Origin: Candidatus Poseidoniales archaeon
GTDB lineage: Archaea; Thermoplasmatota; Poseidoniia; Poseidoniales; Poseidoniaceae
Assembly (NCBI GenBank): GCA_003602665.1
Contig: QQSG01000098.1
Location: forward strand, 1-6,335
Reading direction: 5' to 3'
DNA: 6,335 bases
Shown: one piece after another, positions 1 to 5,907 of the stretch
Numbering within the stretch: position 1 is the stretch's first letter
How the letters are laid out: each line of letters opens with the position of its first letter
Translations under genes and position numbers: made by a program
Notes under the pieces: model-generated
Seen by the model: the letters and a program-made list of their open reading frames with translations, nothing else
What the model was told of the DNA's origin: nothing
Database searches by the model: none

Positions 1-3000
1 GGTTGAGCTTGTGTCAAGGCAGGAAGTGAAGTTTCAGCCTTCTGCATTCGTTGAGTGAATTTCTTTTGAGATTGAGGACGACGTTGTGGTTCGGAGCGTA
101 ATCCAAAGACAAGGAGCCCAACAAGAACAATACTCAAGACAACAAGAATACCAAGCATGACAGGATTTACTTCTGAAACAGTTCCAAGGAATCCTTCGCT
201 CTCAGCTTCTTTTACTCTCAGAGTTGGTGTTTGAGCAGTTTCTCCACCCATGATTTGAACCTCGAGCCACATGGTTCCAGTGCGTGATGGAATCCAGGTG
301 CTTTCGTATACTACAGTCGATCCTGGTGCAACTTGCAATAATCGAGCATCAACACGTGTACGTGCACCATTCGATTCAACGAGTTCAAGAATGATTTGGA
401 CACTTCCATCAGCGTTTCCATTATTGATGATGGTTGCAGTAATTGGGACTGAATCATCAACACGAACAGTTCCAGCATCCTTTAATCCAGCCTCACCAAC
501 AAATTCAAACTCAGGTACACGTTGTTCCAACTCCCATACATTATATGCAGCATCGATATCATTGAAGTCTTCAGAAAATGCGTTTCCAGCCATATCAGAA
601 CCAGTCACCCAAATTCTCAATTCGAGAGGTTCAGAACGTTCCTCTTCAGAAATCAAATCATCAATATTCAGACGAGCTGAAATTGGGATTGCTTCACCGA
701 ATGCACGTCCACCAAGCAAAATCATCGGCTCAGCACCTTCGTACATTGAAGCTACATTCGTCCCCAGACCTGCTGGATGAATTGAATAATGGAGGTTGAG
801 CGAATCTGGATTCAGTTGAGACAATTCACGAACGGTTACAGTGACATCGATTGAGGACCAATCAGTTTCAGCAATGGTGAGTCTTTTGTCAGGTTGAGTC
901 AAATCGATAAGAACTGGAGCCGAATTATCAACAAAGATCGTTGTCAGAGGACCCTCTGTCAAGCCTCTCAAAACAGCACCACTTGGAGGATTATACATTG
1001 AAACAAACAGACCATGCTCACCTGGTTGAGTTGGAACAGATCGTCGATAAGAGAAATTTCCGTGAGAATCTACAACAGATTCCTCTCCATTGATTCGCAT
1101 TAAGAGATCAAGTGATTGATCAATTGTACGCTGACTACGATACCAAATCACTTCTCCTTCAAAGGACATCGTTGATTCTGTGGAAGCCCATGCACCATGC
1201 GGTGAAACCAGTGTGTCATCGATTGAAAGCGAAGTTTGTGAAGTGTCAAGACCTAATTCACCGCTGTAGCGCCAAGATGCATCGTAGAGAGGAACCGTGA
1301 TGAATTGTCCAAGACGGTCTTCAAGGTGGATGGAAGGAACCCGTAGGAGTGTTGGATCAGGGTCAAAGCCCCACTCAATACTGAAATTGACATTGAACGA
1401 ACCTTGTTCAGAGAAGACTCCCTCTCCTCCAAGAAGTTGACACGATTCAACATCAACGTAGACGTGGTTGGTATAACACTGTCCTGAATTTGAATTCCAA
1501 TAAATCATAGCAGAGTCGGTTGTTGTTGAACCAAGGTCCAATTCGATATGTTCTATATCTGTAATTCCGTTCTTATCCCATATTGGAATTTGCAAAAGAT
1601 TTGCCTCACCTGGATGTAACCATCCATCTTCATGTTGACCCCAAACAAGGTCGAATTCAGTGCCAAGAGAAGGAGTTCCATCTGAACGAAGTTGAATGTT
1701 GAAGAGTGGTGTGTAGATGTTTCCACCTTCGATCATGATGTTACCTGCACCATCGGCTACAGACAACCACCCTTGGACATAATCACCATCTGAAGCGCTT
1801 GAAGTATCCATTGTAAGCGAAAACTCACCTGTACTCGCAAGCATGTTATCTGGAGCTTTCAAAGACATCTCTTGAATCTCATCTTCATCAATCTCTCCGT
1901 TCAGGTTTGAATCATCCATCCATGACCTCCAGATCAAGGCGTTCGCATGGTGAGGAAGCGTAGGATTGTCTCCAATGGTGAAGGAAACTTCCGTGTCAGG
2001 AGAGGCATCTCTGTGGTCGAACTCATCAATGTTCATCGAGATCAACATTGGAGCAATCGTATCCATTGTGAACGAAGCAATTGGATTTGCCTCGTATGAT
2101 GCCCCTTGTCCAAGGAGAGGCGTTACTTCAAGTTCCATAGTCAAGTTCTGAACAGTACTTGGAACGTTGTAAATAATCGATGCAACCCCATCAACAACTA
2201 AATTTGTTGAACCTTTGTCTTGACCATCAACAAGCAATCGAACGAGTGCTTGTCCAGTACGAGGAACTGCATTTGAAACATCCTCGAAGCCCAGATAAGC
2301 ATGAACTGTGACGAATGTATTTGGTATCAAGAGAGCAGATTCTGCATCGGTTTCAACACCTGATTGAGATTCAATGGTAAAGCGTTTCAATGATACATCG
2401 TTTTCGATACCGTTGGCGTGTCCTAAACCAAACACATGGTTGAGAGGGAGGGTCGGACCTGTTGGACTGACCAACATCACGTTTAGAGAAGCATATGGTT
2501 CATCATCCCATGTCATGGGCATTTGGAAACGATGTGTAAATTGGATGTAAGCTCCACTTCCGAGCATACTGATTTCTCCATTCGAATCGATATCACTCCA
2601 TCCCAAACTGTATCCACTTTGTTGACAACTTGAAGTCGATGCTCCAGTTAGTGGTAGAAGGACACTGCTGCATTGAACAGACGAAGTTGCTGATGCCCCT
2701 CGCAAACTCATGTCGATACTCCAGCCGTTATTTTTCACATAGGATTCTGCATCGCTAACTCCGAGTGGAGAAAGATCGAATGTTGAATTAACAGTAATCC
2801 AATCCGTTGAAGGAGTGAGCGTATCGATTGGAGGAGAGATATCAATTGAAACCGGATTAAGCGTAGGTGTTGTTGAAATCGAATTCAGGGTTAATTTGAT
2901 TGAACCCGAAGACATCATACGAATAGGAATTCGAACTTCCTTTACTCCGCCAATACTGACAATGGAAGAGAGTTGCTGGTTCATTGCTTGCACAACAGAA

Positions 3001-5003
3001 GAAGTCGAAATGAGATTCAGGTTAACACCAGCCTCGTATGGAGCAAAAATACCACACATGGTAACATCAGCAGTCGATTGAGAAGAACCAATTGTAATGC
3101 TTACTCTTGCCATAGGCAATCCAAGGATCCCCCTGTCATCAGCAGCATTTGACAAAGCACTGTTTAGAGCACCTAATTCAGATTGTGAAAACGAAACTAG
3201 TTGGGCATTTTGGAAATTTGTAAACCCTCTATTTGTCACATCATTGCCAGCAATTTTAATGTTCATAAAGGGCGACTGCATTATGTTGTTAGAATTTAAA
3301 GTAAAGGCGAAATCATTGATACCGGCAAGAGGTAAGAGCACTTCAAACATAGAAGAAGTACTCGGCGAAGAGGTAATTGTTTGGCAGAGTTGTCCTGTAG
3401 CAAGCCGATTTTGGAATCCGAAAGACCCTGCATTTGCTCCATCAAGCCCCCAGTCAGATACACCGTCAGGACCGATATCAATTCGCATACCTGTGCTTGG
3501 ATTTGAACGAACGGTTTCAACATCAAACGAATCAACCGAATAAGAACCGCTACCAGAGGTAAAACGGAATTGCACGGAATGACTTACTTCATCAAGAGTA
3601 TCGTATCCATCCAAGGAAACAGTTTGCCATCCCGTATCATCCACATTTGCTTCAAACAATGGATTGCCAGTTGCTGAGATTGAAGTGGAAAGAGCACCAA
3701 AACCATTGGAGATCTTGTAAACTGGGGAAGTCAGCGAGCCAGTTCCTGAAACAGCACCGGTTGTTGCAGACCACGTTGTTCCTGCAAGAGTCCAATCATG
3801 CGTCGCTGGGTTTGCACTAAACGATTCATGAATGGCCCCGCTGATGCCCAAACTGTGTATTTTAGGCCCACCCGATTGACCTGTAATCATATGCGTTTGG
3901 AATCGAAGTGATGGTGTTGCTTCCCAATCGATTCCTCCCAGATCAACTTGTAAATCGGTCATCTGGGAATAGCCAGGAATGGCAGTTCCCGTTGCTGCAT
4001 CGATAAGCGACCATTCGAAGAGAGCACCTGTTGGCACTTCTGCATCGATGACCATCAAACCATAAGAAGAAGGTTCGCTGCCATCATTTGCACCAGGACC
4101 AAACGGCTGAGAGGTCCAGTTTCCTTCACCTGTTGAAACACCAGAAGCCTTTGGAAGAATCTCAACATCATCGATATTCCAGCCAGTGTATTGGACGCTC
4201 CCGTCAGAAGAGCCAAGGCCAAAACGAACTTGAAAATTTGTGTTTCCTGCAACGTAATTTGAAATGGTGATTGTTTGGGTGGTGTATGAACCATCGTTTA
4301 CAGTTCCAGAATTTGACCAAACATTCACCCAATTCCCTGCGCTATTTTTCACTGAAACATATGCATGATCATAGCTACTGGATTCAACTCCGAGTCTCTT
4401 TTGGAATTTAAGATCCCAACCACCCGAACAGCCACCACAATTCATCGATGGTGAAGTCGCCCAATATGGACCACCCATGTACGTTGGGTAATTTCCGTCG
4501 TACGTATACAGCGCCTTTGAACCACTTGTAACGCCGTTTGATGACCCTAGAGTGCTATCGTATCCCCAGAACCATGTGTTAGTACCACTAAAGGTCCAAG
4601 CATTGGTTCCTTCCATATCATAATTCCAACCCTGAGGTAACAGTTCCAAGCTTGTTCCATTGACATCGATTCCATCATACACTGCTTGGGGATGATCATA
4701 ATCTGCGGAAGAATCCCATACTTTTGCCGCACTTACTGGAAGAACATTTTCATCGAGTGAAAGATCAATTGAAGTGACTGCTTCTCCATTTGGAATGTTA
4801 ACTGAAATTGCATCGTTTACACCATCAGGGTAAGAACCAATACTAACGATGTTTGATTGCCCTGTGGGCGTGACATTCGACACACTTTCATCCTCATAAA
4901 CGAGGTCTTGCGCTGTGTTATCTACCAATGGACTTCCCAATGAAATCAGAAAAACTGACAACATCAAACCGACGACCAATACGTTGCGGCTGCGTCCACC
5001 CAT
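1..5003 (-). CDS. Giant secreted, membrane-anchored multidomain surface protein (3' end outside window)
   Basis: The frame is open for all 1667 codons from ATG at 5003 to the window edge, with no stop reached. The N-terminus MGGRSRNVLVVGLML is a signal peptide. About 1,580 residues of beta-rich ectodomain follow, then one transmembrane helix (about 1614-1635) and a basic tail, so a type I topology is inferred: ectodomain outside, tail in the cytoplasm. Modules in order are a MAM-like jelly roll (about 125-283), a related beta-sandwich (402-499), an unrecognised region holding D-x-D-x-N-G at 804-809, an Ig-like module (981-1088) with an EF-hand loop (1031-1042), an unrecognised region, a second Ig-like module (1359-1474) and a CARDB-like domain (about 1498-1597). 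Eight cysteines are visible: 189, 192, 540, 650, 778, 793, 1176 and 1188. N-X-S/T sequons occur at N43, N115, N295, N739, N953, N1206 and N1316. By hand count the ectodomain has about 190 Asp/Glu against about 60 Lys/Arg, only 19 of them Lys. No protease or glycosidase motif was recognised. Adhesion, cell-envelope structure or polymer binding are possible roles, but none is shown. The ATG was chosen because the signal peptide begins there and a G-rich ribosome-binding-like run lies just upstream. Confidence 0.93.
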   Translation of the reverse strand, partial: MGGRSRNVLVVGLMLSVFLISLGSPLVDNTAQDLVYEDESVSNVTPTGQSNIVSIGSYPDGVNDAISVNIPNGEAVTSIDLSLDENVLPVSAAKVWDSSADYDHPQAVYDGIDVNGTSLELLPQGWNYDMEGTNAWTFSGTNTWFWGYDSTLGSSNGVTSGSKALYTYDGNYPTYMGGPYWATSPSMNCGGCSGGWDLKFQKRLGVESSSYDHAYVSVKNSAGNWVNVWSNSGTVNDGSYTTQTITISNYVAGNTNFQVRFGLGSSDGSVQYTGWNIDDVEILPKASGVSTGEGNWTSQPFGPGANDGSEPSSYGLMVIDAEVPTGALFEWSLIDAATGTAIPGYSQMTDLQVDLGGIDWEATPSLRFQTHMITGQSGGPKIHSLGISGAIHESFSANPATHDWTLAGTTWSATTGAVSGTGSLTSPVYKISNGFGALSTSISATGNPLFEANVDDTGWQTVSLDGYDTLDEVSHSVQFRFTSGSGSYSVDSFDVETVRSNPSTGMRIDIGPDGVSDWGLDGANAGSFGFQNRLATGQLCQTITSSPSTSSMFEVLLPLAGINDFAFTLNSNNIMQSPFMNIKIAGNDVTNRGFTNFQNAQLVSFSQSELGALNSALSNAADDRGILGLPMARVSITIGSSQSTADVTMCGIFAPYEAGVNLNLISTSSVVQAMNQQLSSIVSIGGVKEVRIPIRMMSSGSIKLTLNSISTTPTLNPVSIDISPPIDTLTPSTDWITVNSTFDLSPLGVSDAESYVKNNGWSIDMSLRGASATSSVQCSSVLLPLTGASTSSCQQSGYSLGWSDIDSNGEISMLGSGAYIQFTHRFQMPMTWDDEPYASLNVMLVSPTGPTLPLNHVFGLGHANGIENDVSLKRFTIESQSGVETDAESALLIPNTFVTVHAYLGFEDVSNAVPRTGQALVRLLVDGQDKGSTNLVVDGVASIIYNVPSTVQNLTMELEVTPLLGQGASYEANPIASFTMDTIAPMLISMNIDEFDHRDASPDTEVSFTIGDNPTLPHHANALIWRSWMDDSNLNGEIDEDEIQEMSLKAPDNMLASTGEFSLTMDTSSASDGDYVQGWLSVADGAGNIMIEGGNIYTPLFNIQLRSDGTPSLGTEFDLVWGQHEDGWLHPGEANLLQIPIWDKNGITDIEHIELDLGSTTTDSAMIYWNSNSGQCYTNHVYVDVESCQLLGGEGVFSEQGSFNVNFSIEWGFDPDPTLLRVPSIHLEDRLGQFITVPLYDASWRYSGELGLDTSQTSLSIDDTLVSPHGAWASTESTMSFEGEVIWYRSQRTIDQSLDLLMRINGEESVVDSHGNFSYRRSVPTQPGEHGLFVSMYNPPSGAVLRGLTEGPLTTIFVDNSAPVLIDLTQPDKRLTIAETDWSSIDVTVTVRELSQLNPDSLNLHYSIHPAGLGTNVASMYEGAEPMILLGGRAFGEAIPISARLNIDDLISEEERSEPLELRIWVTGSDMAGNAFSEDFNDIDAAYNVWELEQRVPEFEFVGEAGLKDAGTVRVDDSVPITATIINNGNADGSVQIILELVESNGARTRVDARLLQVAPGSTVVYESTWIPSRTGTMWLEVQIMGGETAQTPTLRVKEAESEGFLGTVSEVNPVMLGILVVLSIVLVGLLVFGLRSEPQRRPQSQKKFTQRMQKAETSLPALTQAQ
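99..164 (-). other. C-terminal transmembrane helix (residues 1614-1635)
   Basis: PVMLGILVVLSIVLVGLLVF plus G-L is a 22-residue hydrophobic segment without charge. It is preceded by S-E-V-N and followed at once by basic sequence (R1636, R1641, R1642, K1647, K1648, R1652, K1655). By the positive-inside rule this places the tail in the cytoplasm and the ectodomain outside. At least 32 tail residues are visible and the tail continues beyond the window. No sorting-signal tripeptide of the PGF-CTERM type is seen. Confidence 0.9.
213..512 (-). other. CARDB-like membrane-proximal domain
   Basis: Approximately residues 1498-1597. The run V-P-I-T-A-T-I-I-N-N-G-N-A-D-G (1519-1533), followed by a strand, then V-A-P-G-S-T (1558-1563) and a final W-L-E-V-Q-I, is the usual outline of CARDB-type Ig-fold domains in archaeal and bacterial surface proteins. 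Such domains commonly sit next to the membrane anchor, as here, where only about 16 residues separate it from the transmembrane helix. A spacer or adhesion role is inferred. Confidence 0.6.
582..929 (-). other. Second Ig-like module of the giant protein
   Basis: Residues 1359-1474. It starts with DNSAPVL and closes with G-S-D-M-A-G-N, the same bracketing seen in the 981-1088 module. Strand-like segments such as I-D-V-T-V-T-V and L-E-L-R-I-W-V-T lie between. The two Ig-like modules are separated by about 270 residues that I do not recognise, so this is not a simple tandem array. Confidence 0.5.
1740..2063 (-). other. Ig-like module with inserted EF-hand loop
   Basis: Residues 981-1088. It begins with DTIAPML and ends with V-A-D-G-A-G-N. 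This D-x-x-A-P start and D-x-A-G-N end bracket many bacterial and archaeal Ig-like repeats of cell-surface proteins. A canonical EF-hand loop (1031-1042) is embedded mid-module. The fold assignment is inferred from the bracketing motifs, the length of about 108 residues and the alternating beta-strand character. Confidence 0.55.
1878..1913 (-). other. Canonical EF-hand calcium-binding loop (residues 1031-1042)
   Basis: The twelve residues are D-S-N-L-N-G-E-I-D-E-D-E. They satisfy every ligand position of the EF-hand loop: D at 1, N at 3, N at 5, G at 6, I at 8, D at 9 and E at 12. The flanks are extracellular sequence in an Ig-like module, so a structural Ca2+ site is inferred, not a cytosolic calcium sensor. 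The residue match is directly visible; calcium binding itself is not shown. Confidence 0.75.
2571..2594 (-). other. D-x-D-x-N-G calcium-loop-like motif (residues 804-811)
   Basis: The residues D804-I-D806-S-N808-G809-E-I811 match the first eight positions of an EF-hand or dockerin-type calcium loop. The twelfth position is G815 instead of the usual Glu/Asp, so the loop is incomplete by the EF-hand rule. Two cysteines (C778, C793) lie just before it. Calcium binding is possible but weaker than for the second loop at residues 1031-1042. Confidence 0.4.
3507..3800 (-). other. Second beta-sandwich module, similar to the MAM-like one
   Basis: Residues 402-499. It shares an outline with the preceding jelly roll: an opening W-T-x-x-G-T-x-W, a central L-T-S-P-V-Y, then a V-S-L-D-G-Y strand, and the closing V-Q-F-R-F followed by D-S-F-D-V-E. 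These line up loosely with A-W-T-F-S-G-T, T-S-P-S-M, the T-I-T-I-S-N-Y strand, and F-Q-V-R-F followed by I-D-D-V-E-I of the first module. A diverged internal duplication is inferred. Immediately after it come D-I-G-P-D-G and D-W-G-L-D-G (509-522), which look like a loop-rich linker or the start of another domain. Confidence 0.4.
4155..4631 (-). other. MAM-like / choice-of-anchor-J-like jelly-roll domain in the giant protein
   Basis: Approximately residues 125-283. It opens with A-W-T-F-S-G, has a mid-domain V-S-V-K-N-S-A-G-N-W-V core, and closes with TGWNIDDVEI (273-282). That last pattern, in which a Trp and an Asp pair precede the final beta strand, is typical of MAM-like and choice-of-anchor jelly rolls in secreted proteins. 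A C-G-G-C pair (C189, C192) sits in the middle and could form a disulfide. The family usually mediates binding or adhesion. The assignment rests on pattern recognition only. Confidence 0.6.
4911..5003 (-). other. Signal peptide of the giant surface protein
   Basis: Residues 1-31. Two arginines (R4, R6) are followed by a hydrophobic core at about residues 8-22 (VLVVGLMLSVFLISL) and a short polar stretch. Cleavage could fall after G23/S24 or after A31 (N-T-A before Q-D); the site is uncertain. There is no twin-arginine motif and no lipobox cysteine, so Sec export is expected. If uncleaved, this segment would be an N-terminal membrane anchor. Confidence 0.85.
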
Positions 5004-5006
5004 GTT

Positions 5007-5013
5007 CCCCCCT
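5007..5013 (-). promoter_or_regulatory. G-rich ribosome-binding-like run before the giant gene
   Basis: On the minus strand, AGGGGGG ends three bases before the ATG at 5003. It could pair with the pyrimidine-rich 3' end of archaeal 16S rRNA, although it is not the consensus GGAGGT and the spacing is short. It supports the chosen start, together with the signal peptide that begins at this codon. Confidence 0.45.
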
Positions 5014-5055
5014 ATTCTTTCCACCCAAAAAGCATTCTTGCAAGAAATACAGTTC

Positions 5056-5066
5056 GATATTTTAAC
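5056..5066. promoter_or_regulatory. Candidate shared TATA box for divergent genes
   Basis: The A/T block TATTTTAA (plus) or TTAAAATA (minus) is centred near 5061 in the 97 bp gap between the two divergent genes. With the archaeal spacing of about 26 bases from TATA centre to transcription start, the rpiA start would be near 5087, a leader of about 14 bases. The giant gene would start near 5035, a leader of about 32 bases. No clear BRE is visible on either side. Other weak A/T stretches (for example AATAT at 5071-5075) are alternatives. Confidence 0.4.
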
Positions 5067-5091
5067 AATCAATATCAACCGTCCGAAACAA

Positions 5092-5097
5092 GAGAGG
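5092..5097 (+). promoter_or_regulatory. Shine-Dalgarno-like GAGAGG before rpiA
   Basis: GAGAGG lies three bases before the ATG at 5101. The purine run is the right type, but the spacing is shorter than usual. It favours 5101 over in-frame upstream starts, which would also require the protein to overlap the first codons of the divergent gene. Confidence 0.4.
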
Positions 5098-5100
5098 AAT

Positions 5101-5802
5101 ATGAGCGATGCTGAAGCACTCAAAAAACTCGCAGGTGAAGCCGCGTGTTCGTACGTAAAATCCGGAATGAACGTGGGTCTTGGAACTGGCTCAACGGTCA
5201 AATATACTGTCTTGGAACTTGGAAGAAGAATCAAGGAAGAAGGGCTTGAAATCGTTGGCGTTCCAACTTCGGTTGCTACTGAAAAACTCGCAAATGAAGT
5301 CGGTATACCTTTGGTTGAATTGGGTTCGGTTGCAGGATTGGACATCGTCATTGATGGAACTGATGAATTCGATCCACAATTTCAACTCATTAAAGGTGGA
5401 GGAGCCGCTTTACTTCGTGAGAAGATTGTCGCTCAACAATCAGCCTCAATGGTCGTTGTAGCTGATGGAAGAAAACAAGTCGATTGTCTTGGAGCATTTG
5501 GAATTCCAATCGAAGTCACCCCGTTTTCATCAGATGTTACCATACGAGCACTCGAGGCTCTCTTGAATTGCGATGTAACCCTGCGTTCAGATGAAAGAGG
5601 ACTTCTCCACACAGATAACGGAAATTGCATCGCTGATGCCCAGGTTGGTGCAACCATTGACGATCCGCTCTTGATGGAAACACAAATTCTCAACATCGCT
5701 GGAGTAGTTCAAGTTGGACTCTTCAACGATATGTGTGATGTTGTGGTTTTAGCAAACGAAGGAAAGGTAACGACATTGGTCAACCCAAACGGTCGATTGT
5801 GA
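5101..5802 (+). CDS. rpiA: Ribose-5-phosphate isomerase A
   Basis: This 233-residue protein interconverts ribose 5-phosphate and ribulose 5-phosphate in the cytoplasm, supplying ribose for nucleotide synthesis. Recognition is strong. The phosphate-loop motif GLGTGST is at 26-32, V-P-T-S at 54-57, D-G-T-D-E at 85-89, K-G-G-G-A-A-L-L-R-E-K at 98-108, and V-A-D-G-R-K at 120-125. The residues equivalent to E. coli Asp81, Asp84, Lys94, Glu103 and Lys121 are D85, D88, K98, E107 and K125, all with a constant offset of four, so the enzyme should be active. Length is normal for the family (about 220-235). The start at 5101 gives the usual RpiA N-terminus. The frame stays open upstream to 4915, but that extension lacks family similarity and overlaps the divergent gene. 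rpiA stands alone on its strand and ends three bases before the convergent tRNA gene. Confidence 0.97.
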   Translation: MSDAEALKKLAGEAACSYVKSGMNVGLGTGSTVKYTVLELGRRIKEEGLEIVGVPTSVATEKLANEVGIPLVELGSVAGLDIVIDGTDEFDPQFQLIKGGGAALLREKIVAQQSASMVVVADGRKQVDCLGAFGIPIEVTPFSSDVTIRALEALLNCDVTLRSDERGLLHTDNGNCIADAQVGATIDDPLLMETQILNIAGVVQVGLFNDMCDVVVLANEGKVTTLVNPNGRL

Positions 5803-5805
5803 AGG

Positions 5806-5879
5806 CGGGCCTGACGGGGTTCGAACCCGCGACCTACGGATTAAGAGTCCGTCGCTCTACCTGACTAAGCTACAGGCCC
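5806..5879 (-). tRNA. tRNA-Lys, anticodon CUU
   Basis: The 74-nt cloverleaf reads on the minus strand. The acceptor stem GGGCCTG pairs fully with CAGGCCC, followed by discriminator G73. The D-arm is GCTT/GAGC with one G-T pair. The anticodon stem ACGGA/TCCGT encloses the loop CTCTTAA, giving anticodon CTT. The variable loop is AGGTC. The T-arm GCGGG/CCCGT encloses TTCGAAC. There is no intron, and the next bases are CCT, so CCA is not encoded and must be added after transcription. G73 is the discriminator typical of archaeal and eukaryotic tRNA-Lys (bacterial ones normally carry A73). The CUU anticodon reads AAG codons. The gene lies between the convergent rpiA (3 bp away) and the carbamate kinase gene, 24 bp upstream on the same strand. 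Confidence 0.97.
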
Positions 5880-5900
5880 ACGCTGCCCTCTGTCAAGATG

Positions 5901-5907
5901 TATTTAA
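5901..5907 (-). promoter_or_regulatory. TATA box of tRNA-Lys overlapping the carbamate kinase stop
   Basis: On the minus strand, TTAAATA is centred at 5904, 25 bases upstream of the first tRNA nucleotide at 5879, which is the standard archaeal TATA position. It overlaps the TAA stop codon (5904-5906) of the upstream carbamate kinase gene. The position match makes an independent tRNA promoter likely, although read-through from the kinase gene is also possible because I see no T-run terminator between them. Confidence 0.65.

Noticed and set aside
271..780. Plus-strand open frame of 169 codons opposite the C-terminal part of the giant gene
   Set aside because: It is antisense to a continuous minus-strand frame with clear CARDB-like and Ig-like motifs. 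Its own translation is Ser/Arg/Pro-rich, without domain-like character or a ribosome-binding site.
1253..1456. Minus-strand open frame of 67 codons in another phase inside the giant gene
   Set aside because: It would suggest a frameshift only if the main frame were broken here. I read the main frame through without a stop.
2815..3081. Plus-strand open frame of 88 codons with alternating hydrophobic residues
   Set aside because: The beta-like pattern mirrors the Ser/Thr/Val-rich beta strands on the coding strand; no independent evidence of expression.
3097..3543. Plus-strand open frame of 148 codons
   Set aside because: It is a shadow of the giant gene (residues about 488-635). No recognisable protein features, and the minus frame is intact across it.
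4915..5100. Upstream in-frame extension of rpiA (62 extra codons)
   Set aside because: It overlaps the signal peptide region of the divergent gene, has no RpiA similarity and no ribosome-binding site. The family N-terminus and the catalytic offset from E. coli fit the start at 5101.
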